From positions 2,232,001 through 2,296,000 of the forward strand of contig JADKAA010000029.1 of assembly GCA_016715465.1 (NCBI GenBank): a DNA stretch of 64,000 bases, in the 5' to 3' direction. This DNA is from Saprospiraceae bacterium. Its GTDB lineage: Bacteria > Bacteroidota > Bacteroidia > Chitinophagales > Saprospiraceae. The notes under the pieces were generated by a model. That model saw only the letters and a list, made by a program, of their open reading frames with translations. It was not told where the DNA came from and did no database searches. A program made the position numbers and the translations under genes. This document shows positions 45,792 to 55,810 of the stretch, piece by piece; position 1 is the stretch's first letter; every line of letters begins with the position of its first letter.

Positions 45792-46073
45792 TTAAGAAGC
45801 TGGCTTTTTCCCTCCCAGAAAGCCACCAATGAGGAAACCTGCACCACCACCCAACACTGCAGAAATGATGGACATTAACATGTTGCCCGATCCATCGGCA
45901 TTGGCCAGAAGACCCGCTGCTGATGCGATCCAGGCACCGGCATTTCCGCCTACAACTCCCGCAAGTAAATTGGCAATCATGCTGAGGTTGTTCTTTTTGA
46001 GCAGATTGGCCAGGAAACCCCCGCCTCCACCGGCTACAGAATTAATCAGAATGTTCATTAAAGTTGATTCCAT
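45792..46073 (-). CDS. Small glycine-zipper membrane protein
   Basis: 93 residues with two or three hydrophobic segments rich in Gly and Ala (AGGGGGFLANLL, LAGVVGGNAGAWIASAAG, LGGGAGFLIGGFLGGKK). Compact Gly-zipper helices suggest it inserts in a membrane and may oligomerise. Family of unknown function common in environmental Bacteroidota. Convergent with the cupin gene and alone. Confidence 0.72.
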   Translation of the reverse strand: MESTLMNILINSVAGGGGGFLANLLKKNNLSMIANLLAGVVGGNAGAWIASAAGLLANADGSGNMLMSIISAVLGGGAGFLIGGFLGGKKPAS

Positions 46074-46268
46074 GTGTTTGATTTAATGGTTAAAAAATAT
46101 AGTCTCAAATGTATTATATATTTTACAATATATAGCGAATTAAGAAATATATTTTTACTATGCCACGTATTATGATATTTATGTCGGTATTTATGGCAGT
46201 TTTCAAAGCACAAAATAGATTTGCGGGATTTGCCCTATCTTCGCTGCATAATGGCAAGACAATAAGAC

Positions 46269-47009
46269 ATGTATAAAGGGAAAAAAGTAATGGTCGTGCT
46301 ACCTGCCTATAACGCAGCCAAAACCCTGGAAAGTACCCTGAAGGAAATACCCATGGATCTGGTGGATGAGCTCATCCTTTGTGACGATGCCAGTAAAGAC
46401 GGCACCGCTTCACTGGCCCAAAAGTTAGGCATCGAACAAATCATCGTGCATCCTGTTAACAAAGGATATGGAGCAAACCAAAAATCTTTGTACAACCGGG
46501 CACTGGACCTCAAGGCAGACATTGTGATCATGCTGCATCCGGATTACCAATACACCCCTAAGCTTATTCCGAGTATGGTCAACATCATCGGTGATGAACT
46601 TTTCCCGGTGGTTTTGGGCAGCAGGATTTTGGGCAAAGGCGCGCTCAAAGGGGGAATGCCCCTGTATAAATATGTGGCCAATCGTTTTCTTACCTTATTC
46701 CAAAACATCCTCATCAACTATAAATTGTCAGAATACCACACCGGATACCGCGCTTTCAGTCGCGAAGTGCTGGAGTCGATCAATTTTAATGGCAATTCAG
46801 ATGATTTTATTTTTGACAACCAATTGTTGTCACAAATCATTTACAAGGGCTTCGACATTGCCGAAGTGACCTGCCCTACAAAATATTTTGACGAAGCCAG
46901 TTCGATCAATTTTGTTCGCAGTTCGCGTTATGGTCTGGGTGTATTAAAGGTTTCGGTCAGCCACTTTTTAAACAAAATGGGCTTGTTGAAATCTGCCCTT
47001 TATCAATAA
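46269..47009 (+). CDS. Family 2 glycosyltransferase
   Basis: 246 residues. GT-A fold: VVLPAYNAAKTLESTL near 9-24, the Asp pair DDASKDGT near 40-47, and HPDYQYTP near 92. It resembles dolichyl- or undecaprenyl-phosphate sugar synthases, without membrane helices at the C-terminus. The next gene, an RND/MMPL exporter, begins 21 bp later on the same strand; the two may act on a glycolipid and its export, which is inference. Confidence 0.87.
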   Translation: MYKGKKVMVVLPAYNAAKTLESTLKEIPMDLVDELILCDDASKDGTASLAQKLGIEQIIVHPVNKGYGANQKSLYNRALDLKADIVIMLHPDYQYTPKLIPSMVNIIGDELFPVVLGSRILGKGALKGGMPLYKYVANRFLTLFQNILINYKLSEYHTGYRAFSREVLESINFNGNSDDFIFDNQLLSQIIYKGFDIAEVTCPTKYFDEASSINFVRSSRYGLGVLKVSVSHFLNKMGLLKSALYQ

Positions 47010-47030
47010 TGCCATTACACAAATTACTTT

Positions 47031-49283
47031 ATGCTTGAACACAGAAAAAAAATAATCCTTGGCTTTGCCGTGCTTTGTTTGCTGAGTCTGATCAGCCTTC
47101 CCCGACTAAAGATCAATTTTGAATTCGAGCAATTTTTCCCTGAAGGAGATGAAGACCTGGAATTTTTTAAGTCATTTACTTCGGAATTTGAAAACGACGA
47201 CAACTTTCTCTTCCTTGCTTTGAAAGCACCTCAAAGTATATTTGACACTACTTTTTTGAAAAGGGTACACGAAGTTACCCTGGAATCAAGAAAGTTGCCT
47301 TATGTAGCTACCTCACAAAGCATCACATCCAGTAAGTACCCGGTGAAGACCCCATTTGGTTATTCACTGATACCAATGGTCCATTTGCAGGATGCCACGA
47401 AGCTAAAAATCGACAGCCTAAATCTTATTCAAGATGAGCGGGTGATGGGTTATCTAGTCTCCAAAGGCATAGATGCTGCGTCTATCATTATAAAAACCAA
47501 AAACAACATCAACGTCAGTCAATCTGACAGCTTGTTGTCGGAATTGAAACTCCTGCTCGATCAAAAGGGGTTTGCTTATGAGGATGTGCATTTATTGGGC
47601 AGGGCGTTTTTCCAGTCTGAGCTTGTTGCTCTCCAAAAAAAGGAAGTGTTGATTTCGACTTTTGTATCGGCCATTTTGGTGGCTGTCATTTTATGGATCA
47701 TTTTTGCCAGCTGGTGGAGTGTGTTGATTTGCATAACGGGAGTAACTGCAAGTTTGCTGATTTTTATGGGTTTCCTTTCCTTGACCGGGCGGGAACTCAC
47801 CCTTATGTCTGCACTTTATCCTGTGCTGATCCTGATTGTTGGATCATCGGATGTCATCCACCTGATGACCAAATACATCGACAGCAATGCAGCAGATCAT
47901 GAACGAATTCGGGTCATGAAAGCCATCATCAGGGAAATTGGTTTTGCGACTTTCCTTACTTCAGTCACCACAGCGGTGGGTTTTGTCACCCTCATCACCT
48001 CAAGGTTGAGCGTGATCAGGGATTTTGGGGTCAATGCAGGCATAGGGGTCATGATTGCCTTCGTCGTAGTATTGGCCATCGTACCGGGACTTTTGTTGTT
48101 TTTTAAACCTGAACAATTATATAAACAAAAAGGAAAGGCTGGTCTTTTACAGGCTTTCGCTAATCACGCCTATCATTTTTCATTGAACCATGCCGGCAGA
48201 ACGGTATGGATTTTTATCATCGGCACCCTGATCTGTATCGCTGGTCTTACCCAAATCACCACCAATTACAAACTCATCGACAACCTGCCGAGAGGTGCCA
48301 AGGTGACCAATGACTTCCTCTACTTTGAATTCAATTTTTCCGGATTCAGGCCCCTGGAATTTGCCATAAGTACCAACGCTCCTTATCGTGCCGATGACTT
48401 TGAAGTCATCAAGGAAATTGACAAACTGGAAAGTTATCTTAGGTCTTCGGGTGCTGTGAATTCAAGCCTTTCGCAGGCAATGCTGTACAAGAGCATGTCC
48501 ATGATGAGCAATGGCAACCAGAAAGCCTATTACAAAATGCCTGAAACAAAGGAGGAGTTTATGGCCTATAAGTCACTCATTTCAAAAATGCGCACCGCAG
48601 AAGCTACCGTCCTGGTCAACAAAGACAACAATAAGACAAGGATATCTGCTATTGTTGCGGATATAGGCGCCGACAGCATCAAACATCTGGGCACCAAAAT
48701 CGATGCCTGGGTTGGGGCCAACATCGACAAAAATATTATGGCCGTAAGAAGAACCGGTACAGGTCTCATTTTGGATAAAAACAGCATTTACGTAACCGAG
48801 AGTCTGCTTAAAGGGCTGCTCTTATCGGTTATCTTTATCTCCCTGTTGATGGCATTTTTGGTGAAAAATGCGCGCATGTGGCTTATCACATTGGTGCCTA
48901 ATATTTTACCCTTAGCTTTTGCAGGAGCCCTTCTCGGGTTTTTAAATATCGAGTTGGAAGCTGGAATCAGCATCATTTTTGCAGTCATATTTGGCATAGC
49001 GGTGGATGACACCATTCACTTTATCTCCAGGTTTAATTTGTGTATCAAAGAAGGTCTCGATGTGGAATCAGCCATCGCCCAGACATTTCAGGATACCGGT
49101 AAAGCCCTGGTGCTTACTACGGTCATTTTGTTTTTTGGTTTTCTGGTCATGCTATTTTCAGCACACCCTCCCAGTGTGATCGTGGGCGTATTGATTTCCA
49201 TTACCCTGATTTCTACCCTGCTTTGCGACCTCTATCTTTTGCCTTTGTTACTTCGCAAATTTATAAAGCTAAAAGGCAAATGA
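47031..49283 (+). CDS. RND/MMPL-family exporter with sterol-sensing-like domain
   Basis: 750 residues with about 12 membrane helices in two sets (one at 11-28, five at about 205-360, one at 395-415, five at about 590-745) and two large periplasmic loops. Motifs of the MMPL/SSD group are visible: GSSDVIHLM near 285 and IAVDDTIHF near 660. Related proteins export lipids (for example hopanoid transporters). The upstream glycosyltransferase suggests a glycolipid substrate. No membrane-fusion partner or outer-membrane channel gene is adjacent. Confidence 0.88.
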   Translation: MLEHRKKIILGFAVLCLLSLISLPRLKINFEFEQFFPEGDEDLEFFKSFTSEFENDDNFLFLALKAPQSIFDTTFLKRVHEVTLESRKLPYVATSQSITSSKYPVKTPFGYSLIPMVHLQDATKLKIDSLNLIQDERVMGYLVSKGIDAASIIIKTKNNINVSQSDSLLSELKLLLDQKGFAYEDVHLLGRAFFQSELVALQKKEVLISTFVSAILVAVILWIIFASWWSVLICITGVTASLLIFMGFLSLTGRELTLMSALYPVLILIVGSSDVIHLMTKYIDSNAADHERIRVMKAIIREIGFATFLTSVTTAVGFVTLITSRLSVIRDFGVNAGIGVMIAFVVVLAIVPGLLLFFKPEQLYKQKGKAGLLQAFANHAYHFSLNHAGRTVWIFIIGTLICIAGLTQITTNYKLIDNLPRGAKVTNDFLYFEFNFSGFRPLEFAISTNAPYRADDFEVIKEIDKLESYLRSSGAVNSSLSQAMLYKSMSMMSNGNQKAYYKMPETKEEFMAYKSLISKMRTAEATVLVNKDNNKTRISAIVADIGADSIKHLGTKIDAWVGANIDKNIMAVRRTGTGLILDKNSIYVTESLLKGLLLSVIFISLLMAFLVKNARMWLITLVPNILPLAFAGALLGFLNIELEAGISIIFAVIFGIAVDDTIHFISRFNLCIKEGLDVESAIAQTFQDTGKALVLTTVILFFGFLVMLFSAHPPSVIVGVLISITLISTLLCDLYLLPLLLRKFIKLKGK

Positions 49284-49368
49284 CAGATCCGGAACTACTT
49301 CAGCCTTCTTATCTACCATTATTACACAAGTAAAAGCTTATTTGTGAACTTCCTTATTGGGGGTTTGC

Positions 49369-49376
49369 TATTTTTG
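49369..49376 (+). promoter_or_regulatory. -7 promoter element TATTTTTG of thiL
   Basis: Exact TAnnTTTG, 16 bases before the ATG at 49393; the nearest TTTG upstream (49341) is 24 bases away, longer than usual. Confidence 0.4.
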
Positions 49377-49392
49377 CGCTTATAACTACACC

Positions 49393-50429
49393 ATGGATAA
49401 CAATAAACGAACAGATGTCAATCAATTGGGTGAATTTGGTCTCATTGACCACCTCACAGAAAACATTGTTTTGCAACAACCTACCTCCATCAGGGGTGTG
49501 GGTGATGATGCGGCAGTAATTGACAGCGGAGACCATTATACCCTCATCACGACAGATATGCTGGTCGAAGGCATCCATTTTGACCTGGCTTATACTCCGT
49601 TAAAACACCTTGGCTACAAGTCGATGGTGGTCAACTTTTCTGACATTTACGCCATGAATGGTGTACCCACGCAGGTAACGGTGGGTCTTGCCATATCTAA
49701 CCGTTATTCGGTGGAAGCACTGGAAGAATTGTACAGTGGCATGCTCCTGGCCTGCGAATTTTATGGAGTTGACCTCGTGGGAGGTGATACTACCTCTTCT
49801 CCAAAAGGCATGACCCTGGGCATTACCGCTATAGGAAAATGTGAAAAAGGAGCGGTTTCCCTGAGAAGTGGGGCCAGGGTGGGAGACACCATATGCATCA
49901 CCGGAAATCTGGGGGATGCCTACCTCGGACTTCAGATCCTGGAGCGGGAAAAAGCGTGTATCAGGAAGTTCCGGATGTACAACCTGAACTCGAAGGATTC
50001 GAATACCTCATTGAACGCATCTTAAAACCAGAAGCCAGAAAAGATTCCATTGCTTATTTTGAAACCAATCACATCATTCCCACTTCAATGATCGATGTAT
50101 CCGATGGGCTGGCATCAGAGATCATCCACATCTGCCGGCAATCGGGAACTGGAGCGGTCATTGAAGAGTCAAAGGTACCTATCCACCCTGTCACAGAACA
50201 AACGGCCATCAAATTTGGCTTAGATCCCATTACCTGTGCACTCCATGGCGGGGAAGATTATGAATTGCTTTTCACGATTTCGCCTGCAGACCTGGAAACG
50301 ATTCGATATATGCCGGATGTATTTATCATCGGAGAAATAACGGATGCCCGCCAAGGCATTCACCTGTTTACTTCTGGTGGCACGAAACACCCCATTACGG
50401 CCCAGGGTTGGAATCATTTCAAACAATAA
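49393..50429 (+). pseudogene. thiL: Thiamine-monophosphate kinase, broken by one frameshift
   Basis: Phosphorylates thiamine monophosphate to the active diphosphate. The first frame carries GVGDDAAVI (metal site, near 36) and VDLVGGDTTSSP (near 128) and runs to 50025; the second carries SMIDVSDGLASEI and LHGGEDYELLF and ends at 50429. The join is at the A5 run 49949-49953: with six As it reads EREKSVYQEVPDVQPELEGF and the whole gene is intact at about 345 codons. As thiL is usually essential for thiamine use, a sequencing indel is at least as likely as true decay. The start at 49393 is favoured over 49357 by the promoter. Confidence 0.85.
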
Positions 50430-50436
50430 GCAAAAA

Positions 50437-51516
50437 ATGTATGCCCTCCTGCTGATCACCATTGCGCTTAGGTTTTCCTACTGGATAGCCCTTTTTAGCA
50501 AATTGGCCTTATCCAGAGGGCTAAAATCCATTGAAAAGCCAACGAATTCGGTCAGTGTGGTCATATGTGTAAAAAACAACCTTGCCGGGATAAAAAAATC
50601 AATGCCCCGATTAGGGAAACAGAATTACGACAATTACGAAATAGTCATAGTGGATGATCATTCGACAGATGAACTCGAAGCTTATATTCAGGGATTGAAT
50701 AATCCAAAAATCAGGTACCTTCGTTCAGAAGGTCATGGTAAAAAAGCAGCACTCACCTCAGGTGTTAAGTTTGCCAAATATCCCTGGATTCTGGTCACTG
50801 ATTCTGACTGTTTACCCGCATCGCTTGACTGGATTAAACATATGAGCGGCGGGGTTACCGGACATGAAATCAAGATCGTACTGGGATACGGACCATTGAA
50901 TGCCGGTTCTTCACTGGCCAGCCAACTGGCTGCCTATGAAGCCGCTTATATAGGCATGCAATACCTGTCCTACGCTGCCAGCCATATACCCTATATGGGC
51001 GTTGGCAGGAATATGCTTTTTGAAAAACAATGTTTTTTGGAAGCCGGTTTATTCTGCGGAGATGACATCCTCATTTCAGGGGACGATGATCTCTTTATCC
51101 AAAAGGCAGCCACCAGTCAAAACACAAACATCTGTTTACACCCAAATAGTTTTTGTGCATCTGAGGCACCCGGTTCTTTTTCGACATGGTTCACTCAGAA
51201 AACCCGCCAGATCAGCACGGCGGATAAATATCAACCGAATCATAAGTTATTGTTGGCAATCTTCGCTGCACTGCATCTTCTAGTCTATGGTTTGTTGTTT
51301 CTAAACTTATTTTTTAATTGGTTTACATTCAAAGAAGCCCTGGCTGCCTGGCTTATGATGATTGCCCTTATCTCCGTAGTACAATTTCCTGTGTTTAGAA
51401 AATTAAATGCCCTGAGGACCATGATGCTCACTCCCGGTGCCGATCTTTTCCTGGCCGTTTTTTATATGGTCGCCAGTCCCTATTTGTTTATCCTAAATAA
51501 TACCAAGTGGAAATAA
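50437..51516 (+). CDS. Membrane-linked family 2 glycosyltransferase
   Basis: 359 residues from ATG 50437; the longer frame from 50344 lies inside thiL. One N-terminal hydrophobic segment, then a GT-A domain with SVVICVKNN near 40, VDDHSTD near 75, TDSDCLP near 120 and GDDDLFIQ near 225, and about three membrane helices at the end. This is the layout of processive or lipid-linked sugar transferases. It starts 8 bp after thiL and overlaps rsmG by 10 bp, so the three appear to be one operon, though their functions differ. Confidence 0.85.
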   Translation: MYALLLITIALRFSYWIALFSKLALSRGLKSIEKPTNSVSVVICVKNNLAGIKKSMPRLGKQNYDNYEIVIVDDHSTDELEAYIQGLNNPKIRYLRSEGHGKKAALTSGVKFAKYPWILVTDSDCLPASLDWIKHMSGGVTGHEIKIVLGYGPLNAGSSLASQLAAYEAAYIGMQYLSYAASHIPYMGVGRNMLFEKQCFLEAGLFCGDDILISGDDDLFIQKAATSQNTNICLHPNSFCASEAPGSFSTWFTQKTRQISTADKYQPNHKLLLAIFAALHLLVYGLLFLNLFFNWFTFKEALAAWLMMIALISVVQFPVFRKLNALRTMMLTPGADLFLAVFYMVASPYLFILNNTKWK

Positions 51517-52136
51517 TACGAAAATATTTTCCGGAACTTACCACACAGCAATTTCAACAGTTTGAGGTGCTGCAGGAACTTTACCGTGAATGGAACGATC
51601 AGATCAATGTGATTTCCAGAAAGGACATCGAAAATCTGTATTTACACCACGTACTTCATTCCCTGGCCATTGCCAGATATATAAGATTCAAACCCGGTAG
51701 CCGGCTGCTGGATCTGGGTACTGGAGGAGGTTTTCCCGGTATACCTCTGGCCATCATGTTTCCTGAATGCCAATTTCTGCTGGTGGATTCCATAGGAAAA
51801 AAATTAAAAGTTGTCAATGAAATTGCGGCGGCCATTGGTCTAAACAATGTTACCACCAGTCATTCAAGGGTAGAAGATTTAAAACAGACCAAGGTCGATT
51901 TTGTGTTGACCCGGGCCGCAGCCAGCATAGACAAAATTTTCCAATGGAGCAGAAAACTCATCAGCGGCACACACATCAATGCCTTTCCAAACGGCATCAT
52001 TGCACTTAAAGGGGGTAACATCAAGGCTGAATTAAAACTGCTGCCTAAGGGAGAATATTATGAAGTGATCCAGCTCACCAAATACTTTGATGAACCTTAT
52101 TTTGAAGAAAAGGTCCTGGTCTATTTACAGGGTTAA
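51507..52136 (+). CDS. rsmG: 16S rRNA (guanine-527-N7)-methyltransferase
   Basis: 209 residues. Methylates N7 of G527 in 16S rRNA with S-adenosylmethionine. SAM-binding LLDLGTGGGFPGIPLA near 68-83, LVDSIGKKLKVV near 91, and LTRAAA near 130 are all diagnostic. Start is GTG at 51507, overlapping the glycosyltransferase by 10 bp. Loss of this gene gives mild streptomycin resistance in other bacteria. Confidence 0.96.
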   Translation: MEIIRKYFPELTTQQFQQFEVLQELYREWNDQINVISRKDIENLYLHHVLHSLAIARYIRFKPGSRLLDLGTGGGFPGIPLAIMFPECQFLLVDSIGKKLKVVNEIAAAIGLNNVTTSHSRVEDLKQTKVDFVLTRAAASIDKIFQWSRKLISGTHINAFPNGIIALKGGNIKAELKLLPKGEYYEVIQLTKYFDEPYFEEKVLVYLQG

Positions 52137-52154
52137 AATCGTTAATGAACTTAT

Positions 52155-54221
52155 TTAGTTTTTGCCCCTTTTAGCGTCTTCGCCAGATCGGTCTCCTCCC
52201 TTATCCTTAAATACTTCTTTCTTGATTTCAATGGTCTGCGGGCCCGCAATGATCTTAAATTCCGTACGCCTGTTGATTCTGTGCTCCGCATCTGTGCAAC
52301 GGACTTTGTTGGTGCATTGGTTAAGGATGACCTTTTCACCATATCCTACCGGTTTAACCCGTTCTTTGTTCACGCCCTTTGAAACCAGCCAGTTCCTGGC
52401 AGATTCAGCCCTGCGCTGGGACAATTTCTGGTTGTATGAATCATCACCCCTCGCATCGGTATGTGAAGACATTTCGATGACCATATCAGGATAATCCTCA
52501 AGCAGGTCGAGCAATGTGTTAAGGTCTTGTTCCGCGTCGGGGAGGATATCGGCTTTATCGTAGTCGTAATAGATATTGTTGAGTCGAATGGGTTGGTTGA
52601 TGGTCACAATTTCGACTTCATCCTTGCCATAATTTGGGTCTGTTTTAAGCTTAACCGTCTTTTTTACGGTATAGTCATCCAGGATGCCGTTGGTATTAAA
52701 AGAGATGGTATCGGGATAATATCCCTCTTTTTTGAAAATGGCCCTGTAACTCCTGTCTGCCTGCAGTGGAAAGTTGAAATTATTGCCGTTAAAGTTTGTC
52801 TTCGTTTCCGGATAACCGCCCAGGCTTAGGTCGTACACCTCTGCAGAAGCGCCATTTAACGGACCTTTCTGATCTTCCACCATTGCCATGAGGTCGATGA
52901 CCAATTCGCGGATATATACGCCGTAGATGTCGTCGCAGCAGCTGTCACTACCCTTCATTTTCTGTTTGTCTTTGTTGGGTCTGTTGGATACCATGAAGCC
53001 GCTGCTGCCACTGTCATTGAAACGCAGGAATAAGTCATCATAAGGTGAGTTATAATTAAAGCCAATATTGGTTATGCCTTCCCAATTGATGCCATTCCAG
53101 GAAGCATACCAGATGTCAAAGCCACCCATGGAAGGGTGTCCGTTTGAACTGAAATACAAAGTCCCGTTGCTGTAATAAGGACTTACTTCGTCAGCAGTAG
53201 TATTGATGACGGTGCCGAGATTGGTAGGCACGCCATAGGTGTCGCCTTTAATGGTGCTGTAGAATAAATCAAAACCCCCAAGACCTCCCAGCATATTGGA
53301 GGAAAAAAACAGGACTTCATTGCCAAATAATTCCCCAACATACGGGTGTTTGATGATATACTCTCCATTGAGAGATGCAATCTCTGTCGGAGCACTCCAG
53401 CCTGCATCGCTTTTGTTGGAAACAAAAAGGGTGGATGTCTCGATGTTGTTGTTTTGCAATTCTGCCCGGGTGAAATACATTTTGCGGCCGTCGCGAGAGA
53501 AGGCAACACCGGCTGCATTGAATTCAGGTCGGTTGATGGCTTCCGGCAAGGCGGTAATTTTATCGTATTCACCTTTGTCATTTTTATCTGCCGCATAAAT
53601 TTTGGCATGGTAGTCTTTTTCAGTACCATCCAGAATAATTTCTTTCTTTCGGTTGAAGGATGAAAAGTACAACATGCCATCCGGACCGATGGCTGGTGAT
53701 GTTTCCGCAGACCCGCTGTTGACCTTTCCCGGCAGATAGTTGACGATGGCCTCAAGGTTGGGTGCCAGATTATCCATCATTTCAATGCCTTTGAGTTCGT
53801 GTTTGGCAAGGGCCTTCAGAGAATCAGTTGACTCGGCATCCATCATGATGGTATTGAATTCTTTCAGGGCTTCCCTGTACTTGCCCTGACTTTTAAGCGC
53901 TTTGGCATAGTCGATTCTGATGTCTTCGAAATCCTTTTTTTTATCCCGCTTCAGGATACGGTCGTAAATTTTTTCTGCTTTGCTGAAGTCACGGGCCAGT
54001 ATATACAAATCGGCCATGGCCAATTGAAGGTTGAGGTCTTTACTTTCTTCGAATGCTTTGGTGTACCATTCAATGGCTCCGTAATAATCACCTTCTGATG
54101 CTGCTTTATCGGCTACCATGAGCTTGGTATTGTAGTCTACCGTTTTCATAGGCTGTGCAGTAAGTCCAACCCACGCAAAGGCAAATGAGAAACCAAGCGC
54201 AATTTTTAATCCCTTTATCAT
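52155..54221 (-). CDS. OmpA-family outer-membrane protein with TPR and beta-propeller repeats
   Basis: 688 residues. Signal peptide 1-22, TPR-like helices (about 30-140), a PD40/WD40-like propeller (about 160-430, units such as GRKMYFTRAE and GTLYFSSNGHPSMGGFDIWY), a carboxypeptidase-regulatory-like beta domain (about 460-535) and an OmpA C-terminal peptidoglycan-binding domain (about 565-675, MSSHTDARGDDSYN..S.RRA). This layout is typical of T9SS-associated proteins like PorE and of proteins coded next to PorP/SprF. The PorP/SprF gene is 48 bp upstream on the same strand, so they form an operon. Confidence 0.9.
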   Translation of the reverse strand: MIKGLKIALGFSFAFAWVGLTAQPMKTVDYNTKLMVADKAASEGDYYGAIEWYTKAFEESKDLNLQLAMADLYILARDFSKAEKIYDRILKRDKKKDFEDIRIDYAKALKSQGKYREALKEFNTIMMDAESTDSLKALAKHELKGIEMMDNLAPNLEAIVNYLPGKVNSGSAETSPAIGPDGMLYFSSFNRKKEIILDGTEKDYHAKIYAADKNDKGEYDKITALPEAINRPEFNAAGVAFSRDGRKMYFTRAELQNNNIETSTLFVSNKSDAGWSAPTEIASLNGEYIIKHPYVGELFGNEVLFFSSNMLGGLGGFDLFYSTIKGDTYGVPTNLGTVINTTADEVSPYYSNGTLYFSSNGHPSMGGFDIWYASWNGINWEGITNIGFNYNSPYDDLFLRFNDSGSSGFMVSNRPNKDKQKMKGSDSCCDDIYGVYIRELVIDLMAMVEDQKGPLNGASAEVYDLSLGGYPETKTNFNGNNFNFPLQADRSYRAIFKKEGYYPDTISFNTNGILDDYTVKKTVKLKTDPNYGKDEVEIVTINQPIRLNNIYYDYDKADILPDAEQDLNTLLDLLEDYPDMVIEMSSHTDARGDDSYNQKLSQRRAESARNWLVSKGVNKERVKPVGYGEKVILNQCTNKVRCTDAEHRINRRTEFKIIAGPQTIEIKKEVFKDKGGDRSGEDAKRGKN

Positions 54222-54269
54222 CAGTATGGATGTTGTTGAGTTTATTAAAAGAATGAGTTTTTTAAACGA

Positions 54270-55310
54270 TTAAAGTCTGGGGCATATTATAATCGGCTTT
54301 GGCTTTGGTGTTTTCTTGAGCACACCAATGTAACTGGCACCAAATTCAAAACCGTTTTGTATGCCCGGAGCTCCGGAGTAGCCGGAAAGTGGCAGGTCAT
54401 AACTAAGCCCAAAATTGATTCCCTTAATTTCTCCACCTATAAAAAAGATGGCAGAGAAGGTGCCTGTCCTGAACCCAAGGCCTGCTTTTACTTTATCGTT
54501 CTTTTCCTTGTTGTATTTATATCCCAGTTTGGTGTTAAACATGATTTCACTGCCATAGCCCGCTTTTTGGAAAATGGCCATGGGTTCAAGGGTCATGGTT
54601 TTATTGAGCTGGTTGACCATGCTCGCAAAACCGATCATCCTGAGTGGCAGTTCGAATACCTCCTGAAAGCCTAAACGAACCGGGAAAAAGCCGGATCCGG
54701 AAAAACCTACTTTTACCAGATTGGTTTTGCTGGTGCGGGTATAGACCAAACCTACGTTCCAGTCCCGACCCGTGGCAGATATCCTCCCCTTTTCATCGGC
54801 ACTTTTAAACAACCTGAGCAAATCCGGATCATTCGAAGAATTGTTGGTAATCTGATATCCCGTCGCATTTTCATCCGGTCGTCTCAGTGACCTGTTGATA
54901 TTGATGATCTGCACACCTAAAGTTAGGACAGAAATCTGCTTTTTATCCAGGCTAAAATGGTAACTCAAACCCAGTCTGGAATAGGTGTCTGTAAAACTGA
55001 AAAGCCCTCTTTTATCTGAATTCAGACTGATTCCGCCTCCAATCCAGTCCTGTTTTCTAAAACCACGGATGATGGGCACGTCAATACCCAGTTCAAAGGT
55101 GTTGTATCCCTTGACCTCTGCCCCGTTGTTGTATTGTGAACGGTAAATGCCCGTACCCCGGTATGAGCCTAAAAACCCTCCAATGAGGCCGGGATTTACA
55201 GATTGCGGAGCAAATTCGAGATAGGAAAAATGGATGCCTTGGCTACTCAGGTCTCCGTAAAACATGAAAGCAATGACCCAGACCAGGCTTTTAACCAGGA
55301 TAATCCTCAT
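54270..55310 (-). CDS. PorP/SprF-family type IX secretion outer-membrane protein
   Basis: 346 residues. Signal peptide about 1-24, then a beta-barrel with repeating short strands; the start FSYLEFAPQSVNPGLIGGFLG, here in parts, is typical of PorP/SprF, where FxxNPA/G marks the first strands. Members help attach or export particular T9SS substrates such as gliding adhesins or the ASPxxPorP partner. Co-operonic with the OmpA-like gene at 52155. The T9SS clients in this window (35403 and 61975) are not adjacent. Confidence 0.87.
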   Translation of the reverse strand: MRIILVKSLVWVIAFMFYGDLSSQGIHFSYLEFAPQSVNPGLIGGFLGSYRGTGIYRSQYNNGAEVKGYNTFELGIDVPIIRGFRKQDWIGGGISLNSDKRGLFSFTDTYSRLGLSYHFSLDKKQISVLTLGVQIININRSLRRPDENATGYQITNNSSNDPDLLRLFKSADEKGRISATGRDWNVGLVYTRTSKTNLVKVGFSGSGFFPVRLGFQEVFELPLRMIGFASMVNQLNKTMTLEPMAIFQKAGYGSEIMFNTKLGYKYNKEKNDKVKAGLGFRTGTFSAIFFIGGEIKGINFGLSYDLPLSGYSGAPGIQNGFEFGASYIGVLKKTPKPKPIIICPRL

Positions 55311-55329
55311 ATAGACTTATTTATATGGA

Positions 55330-55337
55330 CAAAAATA
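55330..55337 (-). promoter_or_regulatory. -7 promoter element TATTTTTG of the porP-ompA unit
   Basis: Exact TAnnTTTG on the minus strand, 19 bases before the ATG at 55310. Confidence 0.45.
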
Positions 55338-55452
55338 GTCAAAACAAAGCAATAAACCGTTTTTTTAAATCCAATTTGAACAAAATGCCTTTTCAAAACA
55401 TCACATGATGAAATAAACAATTGATGGCTGACAATTTTTACATTTTAAATTC

Positions 55453-55460
55453 TAAATTTG
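55453..55460 (+). promoter_or_regulatory. -7 promoter element TAAATTTG of the heavy-metal-binding lipoprotein
   Basis: Exact TAnnTTTG, 31 bases before the ATG at 55492. The region is very AT-rich, so a chance match is possible. Confidence 0.35.
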
Positions 55461-55491
55461 TTTTTCTGAATTTTTCAAAATTATATTTTTA

Positions 55492-55782
55492 ATGAAAGTT
55501 TTACTCTTTTTGATACTTAGCCTTTTTGTGTTTTCGTGTAAAAATGCCTCAGCACCAAACGAACAGACCTCCGAGGCACCTCAAACCGAAGAAGCTGCCA
55601 AGGTGGATGAAACAGGTCCTGAATTTACGTCGGCATATATTTGCCCCATGCATTGCAAGGGAAGCGGTTCAGAAAAACCTGGAATCTGCCCTGCCTGCGG
55701 TATGGACTACGTAATGAATGATAAAAAAGGAGATGACGGTCATGACCACGAAGGACACGACCATGAAGGGCACGAGCACTAA
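55492..55782 (+). CDS. Heavy-metal-binding-domain lipoprotein with His-rich tail
   Basis: 96 residues. Lipobox LFVFSC (Cys16). The domain YICPMHCKGSG..KPGICPACGMDY (about 49-75) is the heavy-metal-binding domain also found in copper and silver efflux proteins; three or four Cys and one Met/His bind the metal. The last 20 residues are His/Asp/Gly/Glu repeats (GHDHEGHDHEG), a second metal-binding part. It probably binds copper, zinc or nickel outside the inner membrane. No efflux genes are adjacent. Confidence 0.85.
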   Translation: MKVLLFLILSLFVFSCKNASAPNEQTSEAPQTEEAAKVDETGPEFTSAYICPMHCKGSGSEKPGICPACGMDYVMNDKKGDDGHDHEGHDHEGHEH

Positions 55783-55810
55783 TTGATACCGGGAGCGGTA
55801 AACCTGAATT

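Noticed and set aside
49941..49960. Programmed ribosomal frameshift in thiL
   Set aside because: No clear slippery heptamer with downstream structure was seen, and the same kind of homopolymer change recurs in four unrelated genes, favouring indels.
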